DNA of 64,000 nt from Bacteroidia bacterium (GTDB lineage: Bacteria; Bacteroidota; Bacteroidia; Cytophagales; Cyclobacteriaceae): contig JAUILA010000018.1 in the NCBI GenBank assembly GCA_030432655.1, positions 1 through 64,000 on the forward strand. The letters are read 5' to 3'. Both the position numbers and the translations under genes were made by a program. Shown here piece by piece: positions 53,252 through 62,484 of this stretch. Each line of letters opens with the position of its first letter. Positions within the stretch are counted from its first letter, which is position 1. The notes under the pieces are model-generated. The model made no database searches, was not told the DNA's origin, and saw only the letters and a program-made list of their open reading frames with translations.

Positions 53252-54688
53252 ATGAAAGAAAGCAGGGAAACAGAATCACTGTATGAATTTGATGAAGAGT
53301 TTCGTGATTCTATCGCCACGGTAGACAAAGAAGGAAAGCGAATTTGGGTCTATCCCAAAAAGCCCTCCGGAAGGTTTCATAATTACCGGGTGATCGTTAC
53401 GATTGCTTTGCTTGGGATACTGTTCGCCGGTCCGTTTATTCGGATCGGCGGACAGCCTTTATTAATGCTGAATATTTTTGAACGAAAGTTCGTGATATTC
53501 GGGACTGTTTTCTGGCCTCAGGATTTCTTTCTGCTGGCCTTGCTGCTCATTACGTTTTTCGTATTTATCATTCTTTTTACGGTGATATTCGGCCGAATCT
53601 GGTGCGGATGGGCATGTCCGCAGACCTTGTTCATGGAAATGGTATTCCGCAAAATTGAATACTTGATTGAAGGCGATGCCAACCAGCAGCGGAAACTGGA
53701 TAAAGGTCCCTGGACAACCACCAAGATATGGAAAAAGGGATTGAAGCATCTTATATTTATCTCCATTGCTGTACTGATCGCCCATACGGTAATGGCCTAC
53801 CTGATTGGCATTGAGGAGGTAAAAGAGATCATTTCGCAGCCACCTTCAGCTCACATGTCCGGGTTTATTGGATTGATGGCTTTTACGGGAATTTTTTACT
53901 GGGTATTTGCCTATTTCCGGGAGCAGGCTTGTGTGGCGGTATGTCCGTACGGAAGACTTCAGGGAGTCTTACTGGATAAGAAGTCCATTGTCATTGCTTA
54001 TGACTGGCTTCGTGGCGAACCACGTGGTAAAATCAAGAAGGGTACTGATCAGCCTGAACTGGGGGATTGTATTGATTGTAAACTGTGCGTGCATGCCTGT
54101 CCGACAGGTATTGACATCCGTAACGGAACACAGCTTGAATGTGTGAATTGTACTGCCTGTATTGATGCCTGCGACCAGGTAATGGAAAAAGTGGATAAGC
54201 CTAAAGGTCTCATCAGGTACGCCTCCTATGATTCGATCGCAGAGAAAAAGCACAACCTGTTCAATACGAGGGTGAAGGCCTATTCTGCGGTATTGCTCAT
54301 CCTGGTAAGTTTCCTGGTGGTGGCACTGGCCACGCGTTCCGATGTGGAAACCACAATTGTTAAGGTGCCCGGACAATTGTTCCAGCGCCAGCCGGATAAC
54401 AGGATTTCGAATCTTGTAAACATACAGTTTGTGAATAAAACGGCTGATCCCATGGAGGTCCGCATGGAAGTAACCGGGGTTGAGAACGGAGAAATTACGC
54501 GCGTAGGAGAGGGGAGTATGGAAGTTCCTGCCAATGAACTCATGGATGGCGTATTCTTCATTACTTTACCCGAGGATCAGTTATCGGGAATGCAAACGGA
54601 TTTGATTATATTAATCTATGGCAACGGTGAATTGATCGAAGAAAAACCTATCAAATTCATGGGGCCATCAAACGTAAACGCTAATTAA
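53252..54688 (+). CDS. ccoG: Cytochrome oxidase accessory protein CcoG (FixG/RdxA)
   Basis: 478 residues: five membrane helices with WCGWACPQTLFMEMVFRKIEYLIEG, a two-cluster ferredoxin domain (CIDCKLCVHACPTGIDIRNG and CVNCTACIDACDQVM), a further helix, and a periplasmic immunoglobulin-like C-domain. CcoG reduces Cu(II) for delivery to the CuB site of the cbb3 oxidase. It begins 8 bases after ccoP. Confidence 0.96.
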   Translation: MKESRETESLYEFDEEFRDSIATVDKEGKRIWVYPKKPSGRFHNYRVIVTIALLGILFAGPFIRIGGQPLLMLNIFERKFVIFGTVFWPQDFFLLALLLITFFVFIILFTVIFGRIWCGWACPQTLFMEMVFRKIEYLIEGDANQQRKLDKGPWTTTKIWKKGLKHLIFISIAVLIAHTVMAYLIGIEEVKEIISQPPSAHMSGFIGLMAFTGIFYWVFAYFREQACVAVCPYGRLQGVLLDKKSIVIAYDWLRGEPRGKIKKGTDQPELGDCIDCKLCVHACPTGIDIRNGTQLECVNCTACIDACDQVMEKVDKPKGLIRYASYDSIAEKKHNLFNTRVKAYSAVLLILVSFLVVALATRSDVETTIVKVPGQLFQRQPDNRISNLVNIQFVNKTADPMEVRMEVTGVENGEITRVGEGSMEVPANELMDGVFFITLPEDQLSGMQTDLIILIYGNGELIEEKPIKFMGPSNVNAN

Positions 54689-54690
54689 TT

Positions 54691-55116
54691 ATGAGCTGGG
54701 GATACAGAATTGTACTGAGTTTTGTTGTGTTTGTTGGTCTCATCGTGACTTTGGTGGTGATCAGCATGAACCAGGATATCAACCTGGTAGCTGAAGATTA
54801 CTACAAGCAGGAAATAGAATACCAGGATCAGATAGACCGTATTAAGCGTACGAGTAATCTTGAGATACAGCCCGAGATCACACTGAACCGACAGGAAGCC
54901 AGGGTTATTATCACCATGAATCAGCAGCGGATTGACGAGGGGCAGGCTGTATTTTTCCGACCCGCCGATGCCACTCAGGACCGCATAGTAAAACTGACGG
55001 AGACAGGAGACCAGGAAGTTTCCGTTACCGGATGGGACCGGGGCCTCTGGAAAGTGAAACTGAGCTGGAAATCTGATGGCAAGGAATATTATTCGGAGAA
55101 AATCATAACACTCTGA
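54691..55116 (+). CDS. ccoH: FixH-family oxidase assembly protein
   Basis: 141 residues: one N-terminal membrane helix (about 7-27) and a small periplasmic beta domain. The motif NLVAEDYYKQEIEYQDQIDRIKR is the FixH hallmark. It works with CcoI and CcoG in oxidase maturation. It starts 2 bases after ccoG and its stop overlaps the next start by one base. Confidence 0.92.
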   Translation: MSWGYRIVLSFVVFVGLIVTLVVISMNQDINLVAEDYYKQEIEYQDQIDRIKRTSNLEIQPEITLNRQEARVIITMNQQRIDEGQAVFFRPADATQDRIVKLTETGDQEVSVTGWDRGLWKVKLSWKSDGKEYYSEKIITL

Positions 55117-55793
55117 TGTTCGGAACCGGGTTTCTTATCGGGCTGGTGGGCGGTATGCACTGCATATTGATGTGTGCCCCGGTAATGTATACCCTTCATC
55201 CTTCCCGGAAAGCAGGTGGTCAGATCCTGTACCAATCGGGCCGCATATTGACATACGCGATTCTGGGATTATTGATAGGTGCCCTGGGAGACGGTCTCTC
55301 GCTTTTTGGTTGGCAGCAAGGCCTTTCGATTGCCATGGGTGTGCTCATGATCCTGATGACACTGATCCCCGGACTTCGTAAAAAATTTTACAGCTTATCC
55401 ATTCAGAATCCATTGATTAAGCGATTCAGAAGGTTTCTTGCCGGATCAGGTCAGGCGCGCCCTGCTCTTGCCGGTATGCTGAATGGGCTGCTTCCCTGTG
55501 GTCTGGTGTATGTAGGGCTTACTGGTTCTCTTGCGCTTGGGGATACGATGAACGGCATGATCTTCATGCTTGGATTTGGGCTTGGTACGGTTCCCTGGCT
55601 CACGGGAGCTGTTGTGTCCTCGAGGTTTCTCCCTGACAGCTTCCGAATAAAAGCCTCCCGGGCAATCCCCGTTCTGGCCATAGCCGTAGGTGTGCTGTTT
55701 ATTTTAAGGGGTCTTGCCCTGGACATTCCGTATATCAGTCCTGCGTTGCAGTCGGTCGGACTTCCGGCCGAAATGACTATGTGCGGCAGCTGA
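55116..55793 (+). CDS. SafE/UreH-like membrane protein of the cco cluster
   Basis: 225 residues, six membrane helices in two halves, each with a conserved Cys motif: GGMHCILMCAP at the N-terminus and GLLPCGLVYVGL after about residue 125. It belongs to the TauE/SafE-DsbD-like group often encoded at the end of Bacteroidota and proteobacterial cco clusters, where copper or electron transfer across the membrane is suspected. It also ends with a lone Cys (MTMCGS). Its end lies one base from the convergent regulator gene. Confidence 0.88.
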   Translation: MFGTGFLIGLVGGMHCILMCAPVMYTLHPSRKAGGQILYQSGRILTYAILGLLIGALGDGLSLFGWQQGLSIAMGVLMILMTLIPGLRKKFYSLSIQNPLIKRFRRFLAGSGQARPALAGMLNGLLPCGLVYVGLTGSLALGDTMNGMIFMLGFGLGTVPWLTGAVVSSRFLPDSFRIKASRAIPVLAIAVGVLFILRGLALDIPYISPALQSVGLPAEMTMCGS

Positions 55794-56858
55794 TCAGCGG
55801 GCAATATGCCATTTCATGATCTGTTCCAGCTTATTCAGGTCTTTGATAATCAGGTTGCCACCTTTGGCCTCAAGCAATCCTTCTTCTTTAAAATCCGATA
55901 TCACCCGGATTACAGATTCGGTAGCCGTTCCAACCATATTGCTCAGATCTTCCCGTGATATCCTGAGCTTGTGTTCTTCATCTGCCACTTTTGCATTCAG
56001 CGTTATAAGTGCTTCTGCGGTTCTCTGCCGTACCGTATTGTAAGCAAGGTGAAGTAATTGTTCCTCTTTCTCGTCCACTTTCTGTGAAAGGATCTGAATG
56101 AATTTTGTGGCAATTTCCTTGTTTGAAAGAATCAATTGCATGAAAACTTCCCTTGGGATGATCAGCAATTCACTGTCTTCCATCGCCATGGAGTGATCAC
56201 TGAATGTCTGGTCCTTAAGGATTGCTTCATATCCCAGGAAATCCCCTTCAGAATAAATGCCGGTTATTAGCTCTTTTCCCTCGTGATTAGTCCGGAAGGT
56301 TTTAATTTTACCTTGCTGAATATAATACAGGTGGTGGGGGTAATCACCTGCCCTGTAAATATCATTTTTCTTACGGTACGTCCGGAATTTGTGCAATTCC
56401 TTGTCTTCCACATAATGCAGCATGTCCTTGATGTCCCGGATAAAATCCTTTATTCCCTCGGCTCCCTGGCTGTATTCCTTGCCGGCCAGTTCTGTCTTTC
56501 TGAACCTCGTTTCTATGGCATCCAGTAATTCCGTATCATCGAACGGCTTGGTAATGTAATCATCAGCTCCCATGACCATCCCTTTCCGCATATCTGCGCG
56601 TTCTGTTTTAGCGGTAAGAAAGATGAAGGGAATCCGGGCTGTATCCTCTTTCTTATTGAGAATATGCAGCACACCATACCCGTCAAGCTCCGGCATCATG
56701 ATGTCGCATATAATCAGGTCAGGGAGTTCACTCTGGGCCATTTCAATGCCTTGTTTGCCATCAGGCGCAGTCAGGCAATCATAACCGGCCAGTTCAAGTA
56801 TTTCAGCAATATTCTCCCGGATATCATTATTATCCTCGATGATCAGAATCTTTTTCAT
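55794..56858 (-). CDS. Response regulator fused to a CRP/FNR DNA-binding half
   Basis: 354 residues. Receiver domain 1-120: phospho-acceptor D52 (CDIMMPELDG), T82 and K104 (YITKPF). Residues about 150-265 are a cNMP-type beta barrel without the cAMP-binding arginine motif. Residues about 275-345 are a CRP-type winged helix whose recognition helix keeps E314 and R318, matching E209/R213 of FNR and E181/R185 of CRP, which read TGA half-sites. The only cysteines are C29 and C51, so there is no FNR Fe-S cluster; input must come by phosphorylation. It overlaps the kinase gene by 4 bases. A natural target is the TGACATAA(A/G)TCA site at the two cco promoters (inference). Confidence 0.93.
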   Translation of the reverse strand: MKKILIIEDNNDIRENIAEILELAGYDCLTAPDGKQGIEMAQSELPDLIICDIMMPELDGYGVLHILNKKEDTARIPFIFLTAKTERADMRKGMVMGADDYITKPFDDTELLDAIETRFRKTELAGKEYSQGAEGIKDFIRDIKDMLHYVEDKELHKFRTYRKKNDIYRAGDYPHHLYYIQQGKIKTFRTNHEGKELITGIYSEGDFLGYEAILKDQTFSDHSMAMEDSELLIIPREVFMQLILSNKEIATKFIQILSQKVDEKEEQLLHLAYNTVRQRTAEALITLNAKVADEEHKLRISREDLSNMVGTATESVIRVISDFKEEGLLEAKGGNLIIKDLNKLEQIMKWHIAR

Positions 56859-58099
56859 GATTTTTCTAAAGGTATTTTGACAATGAAGGTGGTCCCTTTA
56901 TTCTCCTCGCTTTCAAATGTAATCATCCCGTTCAATATATCGACGTACTTCTGGACAATATGAAGTCCCAGGCCGGTGCCCTGAATATTCTGGGCATTCT
57001 TGGCCCGGAAAAACCGCTCAAACAGTTCGGATTGATCCTCTTTCGGAATACCCATGCCTTCATCCTGGACCTTAAGTCTTAGAAAATGGTCCACGTTGTC
57101 CGCAGTAATGACTATCAGGCTGTTTTCGGGAGAATATTTGATTGCATTCGACAAGAGGTTGATCAGGATATTCTTTATTACTTTCGGATCAATAAGGAGC
57201 GTAGAATCAGCGTCAGAAACAAGTTGAACTGTCTGTCCTGCTTTCAGCAACGATTCCATTTCGCCGTAAACGTCGTCCAGGAGTAATTTGATATTTGTTT
57301 CAAGGAAATCGGTATGAATCTTCCCTTCCTCAAGGCGGGCAAGTGAAAGGAAGTCATCGAGAATGTCATTCAGGTGATCAATGGAGTTCTTTATTTTCGA
57401 AACATGGCGAAGTGTTTTATCTGTTTTGCCAAGCTCTTCATATTTTTCAATCAGGGAGGCAGAAGATTTAATAGTTGAAAGGGGGGTCCGGAATTCGTGC
57501 GAGGCCATGGATACAAACCTGGATTTCAAATCATTCAGCTCCCTTTCCCTCTCCAGGGCTTTTTTCGCATCGGTTTCGGCTTGTTTCCTGACCTTCATTT
57601 CCTCATGTAATTCTTCATTTATGTTGGTCAGCTCTTCCGTCCGGTCCTGTACCCGCTTTTCCAGCTCGGTGGCATAGGCCATCAGCTGATCTTCACTTCG
57701 TTTGAGGGCAAGTTCCATTTCCTTGCGGGCTGAAATATCTATGATGTAGGCAACCGTGTGCAATTCACCATCCAGGGTAACAGAATTCAGGCTGGCTTCC
57801 ACAGGAAACTCAAATCCGTCCTTGTGCAGTCCGACCAGGTCACGTCCGTGACCCATTCGCCTGGGTGCAGGGTCCTCTACGTAACGGTTGCGGTGATCAA
57901 CATGGCGGTCACTGTATCGTTTTGGAATCAATGTTTCCACTGACATACCGAGTAGCTCGGATTCATCATAGCCAAACATGGAGCGAAGGGATTCATTACT
58001 GATCTTAATAACTCCGTTTTTGTCTACCAGCAGGATCCCTTCCTGGCAAGCTTCGAAAATTGTCAGGTAGGTATTTTCAGAAACCGATGTTTTGTTCAT
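56855..58099 (-). CDS. PAS histidine kinase with FixL-like haem-pocket residues
   Basis: 414 residues, no membrane helix, so cytoplasmic. PAS domain about 5-125, a coiled coil about 130-195, HisKA with H201 (SMASHEFRTPL), and HATPase with NLLSNAIKYSPE, DEGMGIP and GTGLGLHIVQ. PAS residues 57-100 align without gaps to B. japonicum FixL (recalled sequence): H66 matches haem ligand His200, R72 matches Arg206, R86 matches Arg220. Many non-haem PAS domains share the His and the last Arg, so haem binding is a hypothesis. Its 4-base overlap with the regulator gene and its place beside cco genes suggest oxygen or redox input. Confidence 0.92.
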   Translation of the reverse strand: MNKTSVSENTYLTIFEACQEGILLVDKNGVIKISNESLRSMFGYDESELLGMSVETLIPKRYSDRHVDHRNRYVEDPAPRRMGHGRDLVGLHKDGFEFPVEASLNSVTLDGELHTVAYIIDISARKEMELALKRSEDQLMAYATELEKRVQDRTEELTNINEELHEEMKVRKQAETDAKKALERERELNDLKSRFVSMASHEFRTPLSTIKSSASLIEKYEELGKTDKTLRHVSKIKNSIDHLNDILDDFLSLARLEEGKIHTDFLETNIKLLLDDVYGEMESLLKAGQTVQLVSDADSTLLIDPKVIKNILINLLSNAIKYSPENSLIVITADNVDHFLRLKVQDEGMGIPKEDQSELFERFFRAKNAQNIQGTGLGLHIVQKYVDILNGMITFESEENKGTTFIVKIPLEKS

Positions 58100-58104
58100 C
58101 AGGT

Positions 58105-58137
58105 TAAAGGTAATGTCTTCATTGGTAAAATTGCAAA
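58105..58137 (-). promoter_or_regulatory. Promoter (TTTG-N21-TACCTTTA) for kinase-regulator pair
   Basis: The -33 TTTG at 58137-58134 and the -7-like TACCTTTA at 58112-58105 are 21 bases apart. The box ends 5 bases before ATG 58099, so the kinase message could be leaderless. Confidence 0.5.
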
Positions 58138-58221
58138 TTCTGGCAAACCGATGATCATAACCTTCAGAGGGGGGAGCAGGCTGATCGTTAACTTATTCCC
58201 ACTCATCGTTGTTATAACAGT

Positions 58222-58434
58222 ATGAAGAATTTACATTTTCCAGTAATTGCGACGACTGTTGTATTGTTCATTTACCTGATTAGTGTTTATTCAAGTGTTG
58301 TCTTCAGTATTGTATTTCTTTTATTTATGATACTGAATATTCTTACGATATGGATGGTTATCCGCATTTTGAAAGATGGTGAACCATCAACCCGGACATT
58401 TGATGAGCAGTGGTACGAGGATATTCCTAAATAG
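58222..58434 (+). CDS. Small two-helix membrane protein
   Basis: 70 residues: two adjacent hydrophobic helices (about 7-27 and 29-50), then a short cytosolic tail RTFDEQWYEDIPK. No recognised function. The compact hydrophobic plan and acidic tail suggest a real small membrane protein. It lies between the kinase and hemN and overlaps the hemN end by 8 bases, tail to tail. No obvious -7 box precedes it. Confidence 0.65.
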   Translation: MKNLHFPVIATTVVLFIYLISVYSSVVFSIVFLLFMILNILTIWMVIRILKDGEPSTRTFDEQWYEDIPK

Positions 58435-59767
58435 CCTTACTGAATTTATTTTTCACCCGGTCTCCATTCAGATACTGGTCAAAAACGGCGCAAACATTTC
58501 TCAGAAAAAGCATTCCCTGTGGTGTCACTTCCAGTGAATGGTCATGCAGTTTTATAATCTGATCTATTTCCAGGTCTTTTAAGGCAACCAGTTTGTCCTG
58601 GTCCAGGTTGTGCCATTTATACTTGCCTGTGGTGGCTATCTGGAGAATGATTCTCCGGATTTCACAATCCTCTTCAGTCAGAAAATGACCCTTGGTAAGT
58701 GCCAGACGGTTCTCATTAATTGCGGCGGTATAGGCCTCAACTGTTTTTTCGTTCTGGGCATAAGCATACTTTGCATCACTGATCGACGAACAACCCAGTC
58801 CGATAAGCAACTCACCCGGTGTGGTGGTATACCCCATAAAATTACGATGCAGCCGGCCGTTCAGCCGGGCTTTGGCAAGCTCATCCGCCGGCAGGGCGAA
58901 GTGGTCCATACCAATATCCTCATAACCCTGGCTCTTAAATATTTCCCTACCCATAAGATACATATTGGCTTTTTCGAGTTCGCCAGGAAGATCCTCCTCA
59001 CTGTATGCCCGTTGTCCTTTACTTGTCCATGGAACGTGGGCATAACTGTAGAAAGCCACGCGATCTGGCCGGAGTTTCAGTGATGTCTGAATGGTACGGG
59101 CCAGGTTCTGCGAATTCTGAAAAGGCAGGCCATATACAAAATCAAAATTGATTGAATTATAACCGATTTCCCTTGCCCAGTGCGTGACGTTAATTACATT
59201 ATAGAAGGGTTGTATACGGTTAATGGCAATCTGAACCTCCTCGTTTATGTCCTGAATGCCAAAGCTGACCCGGCGGAATCCGACATTAAACAGCGTTTCA
59301 AGATGCTCAAATGTTGTGTTATTAGGATGTCCTTCGAATGAAAACTCATAATCCGGCGACAGGTCAGAAGTTTCCAGAATGCTTTTTATCAGGTATTCCA
59401 GGTTCCTGGGGCTGAAAAATGTCGGTGTACCTCCACCCAGATGTATCTCGCGGATGCATGGCTTCTCTCCAAAAATTTCCAGGTAGAGTTTCCATTCCTT
59501 CAGCAGCGTTTCAATGTACCGTTCTTCCACACTGTGATTCGTGGTAATTCTTTTGTTACAGGCACAGTAGGTACACAGCTTCTCACAATAAGGCAGGTGG
59601 ATGTACAGGCTGATACCGGTTTGGTGTGTTTCGTCGAAGGTACACTTCACCGAAGCTTTCCAATTTTCCGGATCGATGACAGGCTCCTTCCACATCGGGA
59701 CAGTAGGATAACTGGTATACCTTGGAGTAGGCCTGTTATATTTGCGTATTAGGTGAAGCATATACAA
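58427..59767 (-). CDS. hemN: Oxygen-independent coproporphyrinogen III oxidase
   Basis: 446 residues, radical SAM. The cluster motif CEKLCTYCAC gives C61, C65 and C68 plus an extra C70, as in true HemN rather than HemW. HLGGGTPTFF, RRVSFGIQDIN and the C-terminal HemN domain follow. It makes protoporphyrinogen without oxygen, supplying haem under the low oxygen at which the cbb3 oxidase works. It is the last gene of a ccoI-ccoS-hemN operon; 37 bases separate it from ccoS. Confidence 0.95.
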   Translation of the reverse strand: MYMLHLIRKYNRPTPRYTSYPTVPMWKEPVIDPENWKASVKCTFDETHQTGISLYIHLPYCEKLCTYCACNKRITTNHSVEERYIETLLKEWKLYLEIFGEKPCIREIHLGGGTPTFFSPRNLEYLIKSILETSDLSPDYEFSFEGHPNNTTFEHLETLFNVGFRRVSFGIQDINEEVQIAINRIQPFYNVINVTHWAREIGYNSINFDFVYGLPFQNSQNLARTIQTSLKLRPDRVAFYSYAHVPWTSKGQRAYSEEDLPGELEKANMYLMGREIFKSQGYEDIGMDHFALPADELAKARLNGRLHRNFMGYTTTPGELLIGLGCSSISDAKYAYAQNEKTVEAYTAAINENRLALTKGHFLTEEDCEIRRIILQIATTGKYKWHNLDQDKLVALKDLEIDQIIKLHDHSLEVTPQGMLFLRNVCAVFDQYLNGDRVKNKFSKAI

Positions 59768-59804
59768 ATGTTATCAAATCATACTAGTCAAGTAGTGAGG
59801 GCAG

Positions 59805-60002
59805 TCAACCACGCGTATGATTTTCCTCATCATTATTAATTTTCTTTTCCTGTTCCTTTTCTGACTTCGATTCAAAAAGCATTCTGAAGGATGGCGTTTT
59901 TGTATCATCAAATTGTCCTGACCGCACCGCCCAGATGAATAGTGCCAGAAATCCGCCGGCAACGAGAATGCTTATACTGATCAGTAGAAACAGAATTTTC
60001 AT
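59805..60002 (-). CDS. ccoS: cbb3 oxidase maturation protein CcoS
   Basis: 65 residues: one membrane helix followed by FIWAVRSGQFDDTKTPSFRMLF, the conserved CcoS core (W-x2-R-x-GQFDD). The tail is charged. It overlaps ccoI by 4 bases. CcoS is needed for cofactor insertion into the oxidase. Confidence 0.93.
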   Translation of the reverse strand: MKILFLLISISILVAGGFLALFIWAVRSGQFDDTKTPSFRMLFESKSEKEQEKKINNDEENHTRG

Positions 60003-62359
60003 AGTTTTCTCTTTTTAGCCAGGTAATTTCCGGTTGCCGTGGTAAATGCAACTACCGAGATGCTTGAAACAGGCATCAGAATGGCCGCAATTACCGGTGT
60101 CAGCAGTCCGCCCACAGCCAGTGATATCCCCACTGCGTTGTACAGAAAGGACAGAACAAAACTTGCCAGAATGATTTTCTGACTGGTTTTGCTGAAATCC
60201 AGGAATACCGGGAGGTTTATCAGCTGATTTCCTTCGAGGATACCGTCTGAGGCCGGGGAGAACTGGCTTATATCTTCTGTAACTGCTATTCCCGCGTCAC
60301 TTTGCCTGAGTGCTCCTGCATCATTCAATCCGTCCCCGACCATCATGAGTTTTTTACCTGACGCCTGTAATTCATTGATGAAGTTCAGTTTATCAAACGG
60401 ACTCATGTTGAAATGCATTTCTGTGTCCGGCGGAAGTAGTGCAGAGAGCCAGTCCCGTTCTCTTTCGGAATCGCCCGAAAGCACAATGATAGGGAAGCTT
60501 GATGCCAGGCGTGTCAGCGTTTGTTGTAAACCCGGGCGAAGGGCATTCTTTAACTCAAAATACCCTTTAATCTTTCCGTTAATTTCCAGAATGACTCTCC
60601 CTTCCGAATGTTCATCACGCCCTATCCAGCGGGAGGATCCGAGCCGGATAAAATGTTCTCCGCAATGCCCCTCGATTCCTTTTCCAGCATGTTCGGTAAA
60701 AGAGGCTGTTGACAGATGATCATGCCCCTGGAGGAATTCATAGACCTTTCTGCTCACGGGGTGGGTACTATGCTTTACCATGGCTGCAGTCAGTTGTTTT
60801 TCCAGGTTGGACATGGGTTCTCCCTGGTAGGTTATTTCCGCATGGCGGGTTGAAGTTAGAGTTCCGGTTTTATCCAGCACGACAAAATCGACCGATCCCA
60901 GTGTTTCGGCAGTGTCTGCATTCCTCAGGTAAAAGTGGTTGCGTCCGAAAATGCGAAGTGTATTACCATTTGTGAAAGGCGTAGCCAGGGCCAGGGCACA
61001 CGGGCAGGCAACAATGAGGACGGCGGATATGACCTCCCACATGCGTGAACTGTCATTCCAAGACCAGTAAATTCCGGCAACCACTGCGATGAGCAGGATG
61101 ATCCAGGTAAAATACCTGCTTACCTGGTTGATCATCAGGTGCCGGTATGTATCATTTTGCTGACTGAATGCCGGGTTATTCCATAGCTGGGTAAGGTAAC
61201 TCTGGGAGCAAGGCTTGTTTACACGAACTTCGATCGACGGACCGATTTGCCGGCCTCCGGCATACAGGAAATCCCCCTTCGTCCGGTTTATCAGCTGGTC
61301 TTCACCGGTAACGAAGCTGTAATCGATCATTGCTTCCGCGGACAGGAGGGTAGCATCAGCCGGAAGTATCTCATTATTTCTTATCATCAGGACCTGGTCA
61401 ACCCTGACATCCTGTACGGCCTCGGAAACCCATTCTCCATTTCCTGCTTTTCGCAGAACCGCAAGCGGAAAGTAGGAAGTATAATCACGCTCGAAGGATA
61501 AGTGGCGGTAAGCCTTTTCCTGGAACCACCTGCCCAGAAGAAGAAAAAAGACAAGCCCCGACAGGGAATCGAGATACCCTTCCCCGGAGGCGCTCACGAT
61601 CTCCCAGGCACTGCGAAGAAACAGGGTAATCATGCCCAGTGCGATCGGGACATCAATGTGAATGTGCCCTGAAATAATTGATTTCATGGCTGAGACCAGG
61701 TAATCGCGGCCTGAATAAAACATGACAGGCAAAGAAAGCAGAAGCATGAGGTAACCGAAAAACGCCCCGAAGGTATCCAGATCGGCAGCATTCATCCCAA
61801 GGTAGGAAGGGAAGCTTAGCAGCATGATATTCCCGAAACAAAAGCCGGCGATCCCGATCTGAAGGGCCAGCGTGCGCATTTTATTTTTCTCCTCCTGCCG
61901 GTCCTGGAGATCAAACCCTGGGGCGTACCCGATGCTGTCCAGCAGAGAAGCCAGCTGTCTCAGTGAGATCAGTTGCGGATCATAGTAGATACTGGCAGTC
62001 TTTTCACCAAAATCGAGGGATAACCGTATAATGCCTTCATGAACCCTGGGAAGATTTTCAAGCACATAGACACAGGAGCTGCAGTGAACCGCCGGAAGAG
62101 ACAGGGAAACCTGGTTTACGCCTTCCGAACTGAAATTAATGAATTTGCGGGCGATCTCGTAATTATCCAAAAAAGTATAGGCATCGAGTTCCGTATTAAT
62201 GGCTTTACCTTCGTAAAATTCCTCATTACCACTGGTACGGAACAAGTCGTATATGGTCATACAACCCTGACAGCAGAACAGATGACCGTCCCTGGTAAAG
62301 GTAGTGCTGTCGCATGGAGTACCGCAATGATGACAGGAAGTCCGCGTGTCCGTATTCAT
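59999..62359 (-). CDS. ccoI: Copper-exporting P-type ATPase CcoI (FixI)
   Basis: 786 residues. N-terminal Cys-rich head (SCHHCGTPC and FCCQGC) and a heavy-metal domain with HCSSCVYVLENL. Eight membrane helices follow with the CPC ion motif in VACPCALALATPF, phosphorylation motif DKTGTLTS, the HP locus (KHSTHPVS) and GDGLNDAGAL. It supplies copper for the oxidase CuB site from the cytoplasm outward. The operon runs ccoI-ccoS-hemN. A -7 box and an operator identical in spacing to the ccoNO one lie upstream. Confidence 0.96.
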   Translation of the reverse strand: MNTDTRTSCHHCGTPCDSTTFTRDGHLFCCQGCMTIYDLFRTSGNEEFYEGKAINTELDAYTFLDNYEIARKFINFSSEGVNQVSLSLPAVHCSSCVYVLENLPRVHEGIIRLSLDFGEKTASIYYDPQLISLRQLASLLDSIGYAPGFDLQDRQEEKNKMRTLALQIGIAGFCFGNIMLLSFPSYLGMNAADLDTFGAFFGYLMLLLSLPVMFYSGRDYLVSAMKSIISGHIHIDVPIALGMITLFLRSAWEIVSASGEGYLDSLSGLVFFLLLGRWFQEKAYRHLSFERDYTSYFPLAVLRKAGNGEWVSEAVQDVRVDQVLMIRNNEILPADATLLSAEAMIDYSFVTGEDQLINRTKGDFLYAGGRQIGPSIEVRVNKPCSQSYLTQLWNNPAFSQQNDTYRHLMINQVSRYFTWIILLIAVVAGIYWSWNDSSRMWEVISAVLIVACPCALALATPFTNGNTLRIFGRNHFYLRNADTAETLGSVDFVVLDKTGTLTSTRHAEITYQGEPMSNLEKQLTAAMVKHSTHPVSRKVYEFLQGHDHLSTASFTEHAGKGIEGHCGEHFIRLGSSRWIGRDEHSEGRVILEINGKIKGYFELKNALRPGLQQTLTRLASSFPIIVLSGDSERERDWLSALLPPDTEMHFNMSPFDKLNFINELQASGKKLMMVGDGLNDAGALRQSDAGIAVTEDISQFSPASDGILEGNQLINLPVFLDFSKTSQKIILASFVLSFLYNAVGISLAVGGLLTPVIAAILMPVSSISVVAFTTATGNYLAKKRKL

Positions 62360-62376
62360 TCAACCCGTTTAAACTT

Positions 62377-62384
62377 CAAATCTA
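62377..62384 (-). promoter_or_regulatory. -7 box (TAGATTTG) for ccoI operon
   Basis: Exact TAnnTTTG on the minus strand, 17 bases before ATG 62359. There is no TTTG at the -33 position, suggesting activator dependence. Confidence 0.55.
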
Positions 62385-62430
62385 ACGCATTTTGTACTGT
62401 ATTGATTCTGACGTCTGTAAGTCCGGAAAA

Positions 62431-62442
62431 TGACTTATGTCA
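62431..62442. promoter_or_regulatory. CRP/FNR-like operator TGACTTATGTCA upstream of ccoI
   Basis: Near-perfect palindrome TGAC-N4-GTCA. Read on the minus strand it is TGACATAAGTCA, one base from the ccoNO site. Its centre is 59.5 bases from the end of the ccoI -7 box, against 58.5 at ccoNO. It also lies about 48 bases before the divergent gene at 62485. Confidence 0.6.
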
Positions 62443-62484
62443 GTTGTTGTTTTTTAATCGCAGCAGTATTAGTAAATTTAGTGA

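Noticed and set aside
59796-59807. Third TGA-N6-TCA site, between ccoS and hemN
   Set aside because: Only the six core bases match. The spacer and flanks differ from TGACATAA(A/G)TCA, and such cores are expected several times in 64 kb by chance.
59774-59962. 62-codon minus-strand frame overlapping ccoS
   Set aside because: Out of frame with ccoS, which has the diagnostic GQFDD core; the alternative product has no family features.
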